Assembly (NCBI GenBank): GCA_938041955.1
Contig: CALISD010000082.1
Span: forward strand, 53,942 to 117,941
Reading direction: 5' to 3'
DNA length: 64,000 nucleotides
Origin: an uncultured Granulosicoccaceae bacterium
Lineage (GTDB): Bacteria > Pseudomonadota > Gammaproteobacteria > Granulosicoccales > Granulosicoccaceae
Part shown: piece by piece, positions 18,006-28,991 of the stretch
Position numbering within the stretch: the stretch's first letter is position 1
Layout of the letters: each line of letters opens with the position of its first letter
Notes under the pieces: model-generated
Told to the model about the DNA's origin: nothing
The model's database searches: none
What the model saw: only the letters and a program-made list of their open reading frames with translations
Position numbers and translations under genes: made by a program

Positions 18006-19242
18006 TGGTCATCCCCTCGCTATACTCCTTTGCCTTGTCAATAATAAACTGCCGCCATTTTGGATCATCCACGGCATCCGCGACGGTAAAAATATCTTTA
18101 TCTGCGCGGCCGGACATATTGATTAATATGTCTTCGTCAGGTGACATCGATGGCGCTTCGGCATACGCTTGTGCGAATGCATGTGACGATTCCAGCGCCG
18201 GTATCAGACCTTCATTGCGAACCGTTTTTTGCATTGCTGCCACCACATCGACGTCAGATGCCGCTTCAAAGCGAACCTGCTTGCTCTCATGTAAGTAGCT
18301 CAGGATTGGTGAAACCCCGACATAATCTAACCCTGCTGAAACACTGTGGGTGTCTTGCATTTGCCCATCACGATCCTGTAGAAAATAGGTTTTGTACCCT
18401 TGGGCCACCCCAACAGTGGCATCGTCGTAGGCGAGTCTTGCTGCATGCTGGCCCGGTCCACGACCGCGCCCACCGGCTTCCACACCGACAAGCTCAACCT
18501 CTTTATCATCAAAGAAGCCTGAGAAGATTCCCATCGCGTTTGAGCCTCCACCAACACACGCATAGACTCGAGCCGGTAGCTTGCCGTTGCGCTCAAGCAT
18601 CTGTGCTCGTGCTTCAGTGCCTATTATCGATTGAAACCAGGTCACCATTTCAGGAAATGGATGCGGACCACAGGCCGTTCCAAGTACGTAGTGGGTATCA
18701 TCCATGTTCGACACCCAATCACGAAAGGCTTCGTTAATGGCGTCTTTAAGGGTCTGGCTGCCCTCGGTAACCGCCACCACAGTTGCCCCCATCTGCTCCA
18801 TCCAAAACACATTGGGCCGCTGGCGTGCGACGTCATGCGCGCCCATATAGATTGTGCAATCAAAACCGAATTTTGCCGCCATAGTGGCGGTCGCCACGCC
18901 GTGCTGGCCAGCACCGGTTTCTGCGATGACTCGCTTCTTACCCATGCGTTTAGTCAGCAAGCCCTGCCCCATCACATTGTTGGCCTTGTGCGCGCCAGTG
19001 TGATTCAGATCTTCCCGCTTGACGTAGATCGCTGCACCACCCAGTTGCTCAGTCAGATTGTCGAGTCGGGAAATAGGCGTGGCACGACACGAGTACGTTG
19101 ACATGATGTCAAGATACTCTTGCCAAAAAGACTCATCTTCCCTGGCTGCCAGGTAGGCGCTTTCGAGTTCGTCGAAGGTTGGCACCAGTATTTCGGGAAT
19201 AAAAGCACCCCCGAACTGGCTGTAGTAGCCACTATTTTTCAT
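17998..19242 (-). CDS. trpB: Tryptophan synthase beta subunit
   Basis: PLP enzyme joining indole and serine to tryptophan. The Schiff-base Lys is K86 in HTGAHKANN, the phosphate loop is CVGGGSNAMG and the active-site Glu precedes TGAGQHGVA. 414 residues. The N-terminus (YYSQFGGAFIPEILVP) and several loops resemble Bacteroidetes-type TrpB more than typical gammaproteobacterial ones, from memory. No trpF or other tryptophan genes flank it, which is unusual since trpF-trpB-trpA is the common proteobacterial order. Ribosome-binding site is weak. Confidence 0.93.
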   Translation of the reverse strand: MKNSGYYSQFGGAFIPEILVPTFDELESAYLAAREDESFWQEYLDIMSTYSCRATPISRLDNLTEQLGGAAIYVKREDLNHTGAHKANNVMGQGLLTKRMGKKRVIAETGAGQHGVATATMAAKFGFDCTIYMGAHDVARQRPNVFWMEQMGATVVAVTEGSQTLKDAINEAFRDWVSNMDDTHYVLGTACGPHPFPEMVTWFQSIIGTEARAQMLERNGKLPARVYACVGGGSNAMGIFSGFFDDKEVELVGVEAGGRGRGPGQHAARLAYDDATVGVAQGYKTYFLQDRDGQMQDTHSVSAGLDYVGVSPILSYLHESKQVRFEAASDVDVVAAMQKTVRNEGLIPALESSHAFAQAYAEAPSMSPDEDILINMSGRADKDIFTVADAVDDPKWRQFIIDKAKEYSEGMTNA

Positions 19243-19652
19243 TGATCTTTATGTCCGATAGTCGTAATTTTCTGCCACACAACGGTGGCCATTTAAAGTC
19301 ATTCTAACAGGCTCTGATGCTCTGTACCGGAGTGAATCCCACGTTATTGCAATCTCGTTTTGGCCCGAATCAGGTCGGCACTTTTTACACACACTCAGGT
19401 GTTTTCCTGTGTACAGTGGGCTCAAGCCCTGCGAATGAGAGTTTGTCATTTGGTTCACCCTCACACTTGCCACAATCAGCGGCTCAGCCCGCTTTGCTCG
19501 ATCGACGCATTGGTAGGATTAGGAAGTCACTGAGCACCTGCTCTCCACACGATTATTCAGCTCCGCGGCAGCAATTTAAATGTTCAGTTCGCTATGGATA
19601 GCCCACCATCGCCCGCCCTATAATCTACGTACTCCCCCACTTGAGCCCACAC
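19243..19652. other. Divergent intergenic region between trpB and the desulfhydrase gene
   Basis: 410 bases. On the plus strand TATAAT at 19619-19624 is a good -10 box, but no clear -35 lies 17 bases before it. On the minus side a small imperfect hairpin (CTCAGG, loop, CCTGTG, around 19387-19411) lies in the trpB leader, but I find no leader peptide with Trp codons, so attenuation is not supported. Confidence 0.45.
19619..19624 (+). promoter_or_regulatory. Sigma-70 -10 box
   Basis: Perfect TATAAT 28 bases before the ATG of the desulfhydrase gene; the implied leader is about 20 bases. The -35 region is poor. Confidence 0.45.
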
Positions 19653-20702
19653 ATGTCTAATCCAATCGACCACGGTGAAGAATACCAGTTGCTACCAAGC
19701 TTACAGAAGCACTCAAGAGTAGACCTGGGGCCAGTGAGATCACCAATCCAAACGCTGTCTCGTCTCGGTGACGAGCTAGGTATCGAGCTGCAGATAAAAC
19801 GTGATGACGCACAGCCGCTCGGTATGGGCGGCAACAAGGTTAGACAACTCGAATTCTACCTCGGGCCGGCGCTGGATCAACAGGCAGATACGGTACTTAT
19901 CACGGGTGCAATCCAGTCGAACTTTGTTCGCCTCTGTGCAGCTGCCTGCAGAAAACTTGGCTGGCAGCCGGTGGTGCAGCTGGAAGATCGCGTGCCCACC
20001 AACGACCCTCTTTACAGAAAATCCGGCAACGTCCTTATTGACCAACTGCTCGGCGCAGAAATTCATTATTTACCGCGAGAGAAAGACGAAACCGAGGCAG
20101 ATGCGAATTTAGACAAGCTTGCTGCGGAACTGAAAGCCGCTGGTCGCAACCCGTATGTAATCCACCTGGGGGTAGAACACCCACCGCTCGGCGCACTGGG
20201 CTATGCGTTAGCGGCAGCTGAGACCAAACTACAGCTAGAAGCCACGGTAAGCATGCCTGACCACGTGGTGATCCCTACAGGCAGTGGCATCACACATTCA
20301 GGGTTTGTGACCGGCGCACACGCACTCGGATGGGAGGTACCTATCCATGGAATCTGTGTTCGACGAGAGCGAGCTTTGCAACAGCCCCGAATTGAACAAC
20401 GAGTGGCAGAAGTTTCCGAACTGCTTGAGCTGACAGATCCCGTGCCAGCAAGCCGTGTATTGGTTTATGACGACGTATTGCACCCGGGCTACGGCCAACT
20501 TAATGAACAGGTTGAAGATGCAGTTAAACGCACAGCCCACCTCGAAGGTGTTCTGACAGATCCTGTATACAGCGGCCGGTGCATGGCCGGACTGATCGAC
20601 CTGGTAGATCGCGGAATTATCACTAAGGGGCAACGTGTTTTATTCATACACACGGGCGGATTACCGGGCTTATTTGCCTATCAACAGAAGCTTGGTTTTT
20701 AA
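19653..20702 (+). CDS. D-cysteine desulfhydrase / ACC deaminase family PLP enzyme
   Basis: Fold-type II PLP enzyme, 349 residues. The cofactor Lys is in GMGGNKVRQLEFYLG, followed by TGAIQSNFVRLCAAAC and the phosphate loop IPTGSGITHSG. The family holds D-cysteine desulfhydrase, 1-aminocyclopropane-1-carboxylate deaminase and L-cysteate sulfo-lyase; I cannot separate these by eye. The ATG at 19653 is preferred to the TTG at 19641. It lies alone, divergent from trpB and followed by a 310-base gap. Confidence 0.85.
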   Translation: MSNPIDHGEEYQLLPSLQKHSRVDLGPVRSPIQTLSRLGDELGIELQIKRDDAQPLGMGGNKVRQLEFYLGPALDQQADTVLITGAIQSNFVRLCAAACRKLGWQPVVQLEDRVPTNDPLYRKSGNVLIDQLLGAEIHYLPREKDETEADANLDKLAAELKAAGRNPYVIHLGVEHPPLGALGYALAAAETKLQLEATVSMPDHVVIPTGSGITHSGFVTGAHALGWEVPIHGICVRRERALQQPRIEQRVAEVSELLELTDPVPASRVLVYDDVLHPGYGQLNEQVEDAVKRTAHLEGVLTDPVYSGRCMAGLIDLVDRGIITKGQRVLFIHTGGLPGLFAYQQKLGF

Positions 20703-21012
20703 AGTCGCATTATTTTCCTTCCTTACAACTCATTAAAAACAGGTTTCATTCGTTACAGTGAATTTCTGGTTTGACTTATTCGTCATGACGCTATATAACT
20801 ATGCTGCAAGGGTTTGCTGACCAGTGACCACATGTAAGAAAGGATAACCCGGGCCAACCGGGTGCCTGAGTATTGCCAGCCACACGTGGTGCCTTACTAC
20901 CTTAGCGCAATATAAAAGTGATCGTGCCTCCTGATGTACCCGGAGCAGGCACTCGGTAGAGGATCAAAGCTAGCTGCCACTATGCTACCGGCTGCTACTT
21001 CTCGAGGTAGCT
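20703..21012. other. Leader region of the SPOR-protein gene
   Basis: 310 bases without a gene. It contains the promoter listed next and a small GC-rich palindromic stretch (CCCGGGCCAACCGGG) around 20848-20862. A leader of about 200 bases before a structural gene is long, but no known RNA element is recognised. Confidence 0.45.
20771..20799 (+). promoter_or_regulatory. Sigma-70 promoter
   Basis: TTGACT at 20771-20776 and TATAAC at 20794-20799 with a 17-base spacer, in the gap before the SPOR-protein gene. Both boxes differ from consensus by one base. Confidence 0.55.
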
Positions 21013-21990
21013 ATGCAGAACCTCATGACGGATGGAGAAAGTGGTTTGAGGCTTAAAAAACGAATAATTCGATTACGCTATTATTTCAGCTGGAAATACC
21101 CAAAGCTGTGCTCGTATTGGCGCAAAGGTGCATTTCCGATACAGCTTGCCGCCCTTTGTTTGGGCTTATACGGCGCGGTTAACTTTTACACCGACAATTT
21201 TTCCTATGCCGCTGCGATGAAAACACCGCTGCCTCAACTCCCGGTATCGGCGCAACGCGAAAGAAGCAATCGATTGCTATATGCCTCGCCAAACCAGAAT
21301 CTTGATACTGCACAGCCAGTACCAATGGCCACACCTGTATCCGCACCGGTTGCGGCAACACAAAAGCCTGCTAAGAACCCTGAAAAAGCTCATCAGATGC
21401 TAAGATACCAAGCGTTAAGGGCAGAAGCCTCTGTTGGTCAAATGCCGCCGCAACATACAGCGAACAATACCATTGCAGCAATATCTAACGTACCACTTAG
21501 TGCACCAGAGCCCACTGCAACACCTGCAGAAAAAATGGTACTCAACCAAAAAGCCTTAACAGCAGAGGTGCGGCGAGCAGAGGAGATTCTGCAAGAAAAA
21601 AAGCGACAGGCACAAGTACTTGAAATTAAAATTCAAAATGCCAGGGCGCTTCTAAACACTAGCAAACTCGTTCCGGAAAAAGCACCAATATACACACACA
21701 GATGGCTAGGGGCTCAAAACCCGAGCCGGTATGTAATCCAATTGGCGTCATCAACTAACTATAAGGAATTGCTGGACTTTGTAAGTGATAAACAATTACA
21801 GCAGCCGATCGCTATCTATCCTTTCAAGAAATCTCGCGCAGGCACAGTGGTCTATGGTGTTTCAGCAGGGTTATACAGCACCAGCAGCGAGGCGATGAAA
21901 AGTGCATCATCACTGTCAAACACCAAAGCGCATGGTGTATGGATTAGAAAGGTCGCCGACCTTAGAGATCTAATGACAGAATTGAGATAG
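21013..21990 (+). CDS. SPOR-domain membrane protein (DamX-like layout)
   Basis: Bitopic inner-membrane protein, 325 residues. A basic cytoplasmic head (1-41) is followed by one membrane helix (about 42-58, IQLAALCLGLYGAVNFY), a Pro/Ala/Gln-rich periplasmic linker, a predicted coiled coil (about 175-215, rich in Glu, Lys, Arg), and a SPOR domain at about 238-312 (RYVIQLASSTNYKELLDF to the end). SPOR domains bind denuded peptidoglycan at the division septum, so a role in cell division or wall remodelling is likely. AGGT precedes the ATG. Confidence 0.8.
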   Translation: MQNLMTDGESGLRLKKRIIRLRYYFSWKYPKLCSYWRKGAFPIQLAALCLGLYGAVNFYTDNFSYAAAMKTPLPQLPVSAQRERSNRLLYASPNQNLDTAQPVPMATPVSAPVAATQKPAKNPEKAHQMLRYQALRAEASVGQMPPQHTANNTIAAISNVPLSAPEPTATPAEKMVLNQKALTAEVRRAEEILQEKKRQAQVLEIKIQNARALLNTSKLVPEKAPIYTHRWLGAQNPSRYVIQLASSTNYKELLDFVSDKQLQQPIAIYPFKKSRAGTVVYGVSAGLYSTSSEAMKSASSLSNTKAHGVWIRKVADLRDLMTELR

Positions 21991-22053
21991 CCTGCCTGGT
22001 ACAAGCTATCTCGCCCTGCTCGCTCTTACACTAAGACCGGTTAGCCGTTGCAG

Positions 22054-22070
22054 CGGCACCTTACGTGCCG
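22054..22070. terminator. Hairpin between convergent genes
   Basis: CGGCAC, loop of five, GTGCCG, between the ends of the SPOR gene and fadA. No strong T tract, so it may work only weakly, in either direction. Confidence 0.4.
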
Positions 22071-22073
22071 GCT

Positions 22074-22101
22074 TGATCACTCGCTGACGCGTCGTGTTTC
22101 C
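22074..22101 (+). repeat. Dispersed repeat, single degenerate copy
   Basis: CACTCGCTGACGCGTCGTG followed by TTTCC, the same orientation as the tandem array at 57601, directly after the hairpin at 22054. Confidence 0.75.
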
Positions 22102-22124
22102 TTAGTCGTTGGCTTCTGTGCGCT

Positions 22125-23306
<1,182 letters not shown>

Positions 23307-25466
23307 TTACGCTCCCCCTTGCGGGAAAAAGGTTTTGCCATCGGCCGCCATCTTTTTCATCCCTTCAGTCGGATGATACAGCGCGCCCAGATCAGCGTAC
23401 TGTTCACACATCTTGCAGAAATTATCTAACCCGATGGTATCCATGTAGTGCAATGCACCTCCGCGAAACGGAGGAAAGCCTATGCCGTATATCAGACCCA
23501 TGTCTGCATCAGCCGGGCCACTGACGATGCCTTCTTCCAGGCACCGGACTGTCTCAATACACATAGGTATCATCATGCGCTCTACGATCTGATCGTCAGT
23601 GAACTCTCGCTGCTCAGTCACTGAAGGCGCAATAATGCCGGCGGTATCCGGATCAGCGAGTTTCTTTGGCTTGCCACGCTTGTCCATTTCATAACGATAA
23701 AAACCGACCCCGTTCTTCTGACCGTATCGTTCAGCTTTGTACAATAGATCACCGGCAGTCGTGTAGTCGTACTTCATGCGATCAGGAAATCCTTCCGCCA
23801 TCACTTCACCACCATGATGACCTGTATCAATACCAACCACATCCAGCAGATAGGCAGGCCCCATAGGCCAGCCCCAACGCTCCATGAGCTTATCAACACG
23901 GGCGAAATCAGCCCCCTGCGTTAATAGTTTGGAGAACCCTCCAAAGTATGGGAACAACACACGGTTAACAAAGAAACCCGGACAATCATTCACAACGATG
24001 GGTGTTTTGCCGAGTTTTCGGGCGTATGCCACTGTGGAGGCAACCGCAACCTCACCTGTCTTATCACCACGGATCACTTCAACCAGTGGCATCAGATGCA
24101 CGGGATTAAAAAAGTGCATTCCACAAAAGTTCTCTGGTCTTTTTAAGCCGGAAGCCAATAAATCTATAGAAATAGTTGACGTGTTACTGGTGAGAATTGC
24201 ATCGTCCGGAATTAAACCCTCTACTTCTGCGAGCACCGCTTGCTTGATCTTCGGGTTTTCTACTACCGCTTCAACCACAAGATCAACATCGCCAAAGTCA
24301 CCATAGCTTAACGTCGGAATTATTCGATGCATCGCTGCAGCAGCACCGGGTTGATCAAGTTTGCCGCGCATTACCTGCTTAAAGAAAAGCTTGTCTGACT
24401 CTGCCAGACCAAGATCCAGCGCTTCCTGATTGATGTCTTTCATCACAATCGGTACACCACTGGAGGCCGATTGATAAGCAATACCGCCACCCATAATACC
24501 TGCGCCAAGCACCGCTGTTTTATTCACATCACGAGCCGCCGCACTGAGACTTTTACTCTGCTTCTTCAAATACTGATCTTTCATGAAGATGCCGATCAGT
24601 GAAGCTGTTACCGGTGACTTGGTCAGCTTTGCGAAGGCAGTACTCTCAACCTTAAACGCCATATCACGACGCAGGCTGGCGTGTTTCTCCATTACCCCGA
24701 TGATGGTCATAGGTGACGGATAGTGAGGCCCTGCCTTCGCACCCACTACGCCCTTGGCCGATTCAAATGCCATGGTTCGTTCAATCGTCGACAATGGCAG
24801 AGGATCTTGCTTTTCTATCCGGCGTTCAAGGTGATCAAACTTACCTTCGATGCAGTCTTGCAGTAACTTTATAGCAGCGTCACGCAATTGGTCTTCGGCC
24901 ACTACGGCATCTACGGCCCCATCTTTAAGCGCAGCTGCTGCGCGCTTATTTGAACCGGTTGCAATCCATTCAATGGCGTTATCAACACCAATGAGCCTTG
25001 GCAGCCTTACCGTGCCACCCCAACCAGGCAATATCCCCAGTTTTACTTCAGGCAAACCTACTTTTGCATTGCTTGCCATGATCCGGTAATCACAGGTAAG
25101 GCAAATCTCAAAACCACCACCCAACGCTTCACCATTAATGGCGACCACCGTTGGAAACGGCAGATCTTCAACGCTTGAAAACAGCGCATTGATTTTAGTA
25201 AGCGCTTCGACAATATCAGCTTCCGGGCTTTGAAATAGAGCACCAAACTCACCGATATCTGCGCCGACAAAAAAACTTTTCTTGGCGCTGGTTAGCATCA
25301 AACCCTTGACGCCGTCCTGGCGTTGAAGCGCTGTGACTGCACTCTCGAGCTCTGTCAGAGTGGCCTGGTTAAATTTGTTAACGCTTGAGTCTTTTAAATC
25401 GAAGCGCATTTCATATATACCGTCGCTGTCTTCAGCCACGGTGAGCGATTGACCTTCAAATATCAT
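23307..25466 (-). CDS. fadB: Multifunctional fatty acid oxidation complex alpha subunit
   Basis: Enoyl-CoA hydratase/isomerase plus 3-hydroxyacyl-CoA dehydrogenase in one 719-residue chain. The hydratase glutamates are E120 (EALGGGFEI) and E140 ([14 protein letters not shown]); the NAD fold begins [15 protein letters not shown] and the dehydrogenase His is in [13 protein letters not shown]. Order and spacing (acyl-CoA dehydrogenase, 11 bases, fadB, 3 bases, fadA) make one operon for a complete turn of fatty acid degradation. Confidence 0.95.
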   Translation of the reverse strand: MIFEGQSLTVAEDSDGIYEMRFDLKDSSVNKFNQATLTELESAVTALQRQDGVKGLMLTSAKKSFFVGADIGEFGALFQSPEADIVEALTKINALFSSVEDLPFPTVVAINGEALGGGFEICLTCDYRIMASNAKVGLPEVKLGILPGWGGTVRLPRLIGVDNAIEWIATGSNKRAAAALKDGAVDAVVAEDQLRDAAIKLLQDCIEGKFDHLERRIEKQDPLPLSTIERTMAFESAKGVVGAKAGPHYPSPMTIIGVMEKHASLRRDMAFKVESTAFAKLTKSPVTASLIGIFMKDQYLKKQSKSLSAAARDVNKTAVLGAGIMGGGIAYQSASSGVPIVMKDINQEALDLGLAESDKLFFKQVMRGKLDQPGAAAAMHRIIPTLSYGDFGDVDLVVEAVVENPKIKQAVLAEVEGLIPDDAILTSNTSTISIDLLASGLKRPENFCGMHFFNPVHLMPLVEVIRGDKTGEVAVASTVAYARKLGKTPIVVNDCPGFFVNRVLFPYFGGFSKLLTQGADFARVDKLMERWGWPMGPAYLLDVVGIDTGHHGGEVMAEGFPDRMKYDYTTAGDLLYKAERYGQKNGVGFYRYEMDKRGKPKKLADPDTAGIIAPSVTEQREFTDDQIVERMMIPMCIETVRCLEEGIVSGPADADMGLIYGIGFPPFRGGALHYMDTIGLDNFCKMCEQYADLGALYHPTEGMKKMAADGKTFFPQGGA

Positions 25467-25477
25467 TGGGTCTTCTC

Positions 25478-27280
25478 CTAGAAGCTGAAGTGATCGGCAT
25501 CAAGCGCCATTAACGAATCAGCACCGGTTTCGATTGTGGCGACCAAAGATCGCGTTCGGGGCAGCAGTTTTTCAAAGTAGAAATCACAAGTAGACAGCTT
25601 TGCGCGATAGAAGTCTGGTTCGCTGCAGTCTTCCTCCGAAAGCTTGTTGAGCGCAGTGGCTTGCGCCTTTGCCCACATATAGGCGAGAACTACATAACCT
25701 GAGTACATCAAATAGTCGACAGAGGCTGCACCGACTTCATCTGCATCAGACATCGCCCGCATGGTGATATCAGTGGTGATTTGCTCCCATTCATCACAAT
25801 GCGCTCGTAGCCTGGCAACGGAATTTGCCATCAATCGATTATCTTCATGCCTGCCACAAAACTCGGCAATCTCTGCAAGGAACGGTCGCAGCAAACCGCC
25901 TTGCGAACCCACGACCTTGCGACCAAGTAAATCGAGCGCCTGAATACCCGTAGTGCCCTCGTAAAGTGTTGAGATACGACAATCACGAACGTTCTGTTCC
26001 ATGCCCCACTCTTGAATAAACCCGTGGCCACCGAATATTTGCAGACCGTGGTTAGCTGATTCAAAACCAGTCTCAGTTAGAAACGCCTTGGCAATCGGTG
26101 TTAGTAAGGCAAGCCGTGCCTCCGCCATGCCTTTTTGTTTATCACTTGCATCAGACTCGGTGACATCGACATCCATTGCCAGCGAATGGATAAACAATCT
26201 GCCCCCCTCGGCAAAAGCCTTCTGTGTTAACAGCATTCGCCGCACATCCGGGTGTACCACAATCGGGTCAGCGGGCTTATCCGGGTACTTGCGACCAGAC
26301 AATGACTTCATTTGTAATCGGTCACGCGCATAGTCCAGGGATTTCTGAAAACCAAACTCAGCGTGCGCCAATCCCTGTAACGCGGTACCGAGCCTTGCAA
26401 CGTTCATAAAGGTAAACATGCAGTTCAGGCCGCGGTTAGGTGGCCCGATAAGCCAGCCCTTGGCACCATCAAAATTCAACAACGCCGTAGCGTTGCCATG
26501 GATACCCATTTTATGCTCGATAGAACCACAAGCCACTGTATTACGCTCACCGGCTTCACCATTGGCATCCGGCAACATTTTGGGCACGATAAACAATGAG
26601 ATACCTCGAGTGCCTTTTGGCGCGTCCGGCAGCCGTGCGAGAACAATATGCACAATATTATCTGTCATATCGTGCTCGCCGGCAGAGATGAAAATCTTGG
26701 TGCCATGAATGGCGTAGCTGCCATCCTCATTAGGCTCAGCCCGGGTACGAAGCATGCCCAGGTCAGTACCGCAATGTGATTCCGTCAGGCACATTGTGCC
26801 TGTCCATTCGCCTGAAGTGAGCTTGCCGAGGTATTGAGCTTTTTGTTCGTCAGTCCCGTGTGCGGTAATCGTGGCATGAGCGCCATGGCTTAAACCGGGA
26901 TACATCGCCCAGGCCCAGTTCGCGGTACCGGCCATTTCGCTCACTAGCGTCGCCATTGACGGCGGTAACCCTTGCCCGCCGAATTCCGTGTCAGCAGACA
27001 GACCCGGCCAGCCACCTTCAACGTAGGTCGCGTATGCTTCTTTGAAACCGTCCGGTGTAGTCACGACCGTATCGTCCCATTTACAGCCCTGCTGATCCCC
27101 AGACTGATTGATTGGCGCCAACTCTTGCTCGACAAACTTGGCCGCTTCTTCCAGGATTGCATCCAGCAGATCGTCACCTACCTCTTCAAAACCACCTAGT
27201 GCGGCGCAGCTTGAAGTGTAGTTATGCACCTCCTGCAGGCTAAAGCGCATATCTCTCAGTGGCACTTTAAAATCGGCCAT
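25478..27280 (-). CDS. Acyl-CoA dehydrogenase, long (about 600-residue) form
   Basis: FAD-dependent first step of beta-oxidation. Seen: [16 protein letters not shown] (flavin site), [25 protein letters not shown] and the catalytic Glu in [10 protein letters not shown]. The C-terminal ~120 residues form the extension typical of the DmdC/FadE5-like group rather than the short ACADs. The fadB neighbour indicates a fatty acyl-CoA substrate; DmdC-type activity on methylmercaptopropionyl-CoA cannot be excluded from sequence alone. Confidence 0.9.
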   Translation of the reverse strand: MADFKVPLRDMRFSLQEVHNYTSSCAALGGFEEVGDDLLDAILEEAAKFVEQELAPINQSGDQQGCKWDDTVVTTPDGFKEAYATYVEGGWPGLSADTEFGGQGLPPSMATLVSEMAGTANWAWAMYPGLSHGAHATITAHGTDEQKAQYLGKLTSGEWTGTMCLTESHCGTDLGMLRTRAEPNEDGSYAIHGTKIFISAGEHDMTDNIVHIVLARLPDAPKGTRGISLFIVPKMLPDANGEAGERNTVACGSIEHKMGIHGNATALLNFDGAKGWLIGPPNRGLNCMFTFMNVARLGTALQGLAHAEFGFQKSLDYARDRLQMKSLSGRKYPDKPADPIVVHPDVRRMLLTQKAFAEGGRLFIHSLAMDVDVTESDASDKQKGMAEARLALLTPIAKAFLTETGFESANHGLQIFGGHGFIQEWGMEQNVRDCRISTLYEGTTGIQALDLLGRKVVGSQGGLLRPFLAEIAEFCGRHEDNRLMANSVARLRAHCDEWEQITTDITMRAMSDADEVGAASVDYLMYSGYVVLAYMWAKAQATALNKLSEEDCSEPDFYRAKLSTCDFYFEKLLPRTRSLVATIETGADSLMALDADHFSF

Positions 27281-27767
27281 TCTTGTCTCCGTTTACTAAA
27301 AAGGGGCAAGGATTGGGATATTTTATGTTGATAAGTCACTTACAGCAACCTAACGACATATCCCACCCGCTTCCACTAGTGTGATTTTCCAGTTGATGTG
27401 CGTTATCGGCAGGTTGTTGGAAATGTCCTGCCGGCGTGCTTCGTACACAGTACAAACCGGAACCGGTTCACATTCTACTACGGCTGATCAACATACGACG
27501 ACCCGCTTAAGACCGGATCAGGCCCCACTGCCTGGCTAGGTCGGGGTCCAGTTCAACTCCAACTAATATCCAGGCTATGACCGGTTAACTAATCCCGATG
27601 AAATTCAAAAGCCCACTGAATGTTGACTCGCGGGGATCGCTACACTACGCTGGCGTGACGTGATGCAGCGAACTCAAAGTACGACGCTCGGTGTCTCATC
27701 AACAAATCGCAATCGATCCATGCTACTTGGTCAGCTCAGCTGTTGCGACTTATCCACTGGAGGAAAC
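27281..27767. other. Divergent regulatory region between the fad operon and dctP
   Basis: 487 bases. It holds the palindrome listed next. A longer frame for dctP starts at 27660, but its first 36 residues are not signal-like and GGAGG marks 27768 as the real start. No promoter stands out with certainty. Confidence 0.5.
27460..27469. promoter_or_regulatory. Perfect 10 bp palindrome, candidate operator
   Basis: GAACCGGTTC, overlapping a direct AACCGG repeat, about 180 bases upstream of the acyl-CoA dehydrogenase start. Fatty-acid repressors of the TetR type bind palindromes in such places; the match to any one consensus is not claimed. Confidence 0.3.
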
Positions 27768-28823
27768 ATGAAATTAAATTTTACTAAATCGAAATTACTC
27801 GGCGCTTTGCTGGGTGCGGGACTTCTCGCTCCTGCAGTACACGCTGCTGACACATTGGAAATGACATCTGCCTTTGGCAAAAATCTTCCAATCTTAGGTA
27901 CTGCTGCAACTGACTTTGTTGAAAAGATCAACGGAATCTCAAGCGACATTCAGTTTGAACACTTTGATCCGAATAAACTTGTGCCAACGCTGGAAGCCCT
28001 TGATGCAGTATCCAACGGATCTGTTGATTCAGCATTCGCGACCTCTGGCTACTGGCAAGGTAAGCTGCCTGCAGCGTCCCTTTTTGCAGCGGTTCCTTTT
28101 GGCCCCGAAGCAGGCGAGTTTCTTGGTTGGATCTTATACGACGACGGTGCAAAACTTTGGCAGGAAATGTACGACGAAGGTGGATATGACGTTGTCACCA
28201 CTCCGTGTGGTGTAATCGCACCGGAAACTTCAGGCTGGTTTAAAGAGCCAATAGAATCAATCGCAGACCTGAAAGGTCTTAACATGCGTTTCTTCGGTCT
28301 TGGCGCTGAAGTCATGCAGAAGCTTGGTGTTTCCACCTCACTTCTGGCCGCTGGAGATATCTTCCCGGCACTTGAGCGTGGCGCAATCGATGCGACTGAA
28401 TTTTCAATGCCTCGCATCGATGCACGCCTTGGCTTCCACAAGATCACAAAGTACAACTATTTTCCAGGCTGGCACCAGCCTTCTACGTTGTTCGAATTGC
28501 TGATCAACAAGGACATTTACGACGAACTCTCAGATGTTGCTAAAAATCAGATTCGCGTAGCATGCCTTGCCAATATCACCACCAACCTTGCTGAAGGCGA
28601 AGCAACCAACTACGCAGCAATGGTAGATAACGCTGAAAACAACGGCGTTACCTTAAAACAGTGGTCTCCTGAAATCCTTGAAACATTCCAAACCACCTGG
28701 GACGAAGTAGCGCTTGAGCTGGCTGCTGAAGACGAGTTCTTCAAAAAGGTGTGGGATGATTTGAGCGAGTATCGTGAAGGATATGGTATCTGGTCCAGCA
28801 ACATCTACCTTCCACGCAAGTAA
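27768..28823 (+). CDS. dctP: TRAP transporter substrate-binding protein DctP
   Basis: Periplasmic receptor of a sodium-driven TRAP importer for organic acids or related anions. Signal peptide 1-26, cut after AVHA. The mature part shows the carboxylate-binding Arg in GLNMRFFGLGAEVMQKLG (R174) and DIFPALERGAIDATEFSMP, which places it near the TakP/chloroaromatic-acid branch. GGAGG lies 4 bases before the ATG, an unusually strong site that fits high expression of the receptor. 351 residues. Confidence 0.92.
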   Translation: MKLNFTKSKLLGALLGAGLLAPAVHAADTLEMTSAFGKNLPILGTAATDFVEKINGISSDIQFEHFDPNKLVPTLEALDAVSNGSVDSAFATSGYWQGKLPAASLFAAVPFGPEAGEFLGWILYDDGAKLWQEMYDEGGYDVVTTPCGVIAPETSGWFKEPIESIADLKGLNMRFFGLGAEVMQKLGVSTSLLAAGDIFPALERGAIDATEFSMPRIDARLGFHKITKYNYFPGWHQPSTLFELLINKDIYDELSDVAKNQIRVACLANITTNLAEGEATNYAAMVDNAENNGVTLKQWSPEILETFQTTWDEVALELAAEDEFFKKVWDDLSEYREGYGIWSSNIYLPRK

Positions 28824-28852
28824 GTAGCACGCTATTTAATCGCTACTCTCAG

Positions 28853-28877
28853 AGAGGTGGTCAAATTGGCCACCTCT
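28853..28877 (+). terminator. Hairpin after dctP
   Basis: AGAGGTGG and CCACCTCT form an 8-pair stem with a 9-base loop, followed by a mixed T/C tail. It may partly stop transcription and so raise receptor over permease. Confidence 0.55.
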
Positions 28878-28991
28878 TCTGTTGAACAACTGGTACGTTT
28901 TATACCTCCCGGGTAGAAACCCATCTAGCTGTTATACATCCCTTTGTTTGATTCATGATCTCGCCGAGAACACCGCCTGGGGCACTGCCTA

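Noticed and set aside
19380..19415. Tryptophan attenuator before trpB
   Set aside because: Hairpin is imperfect and no leader peptide with Trp codons is found.
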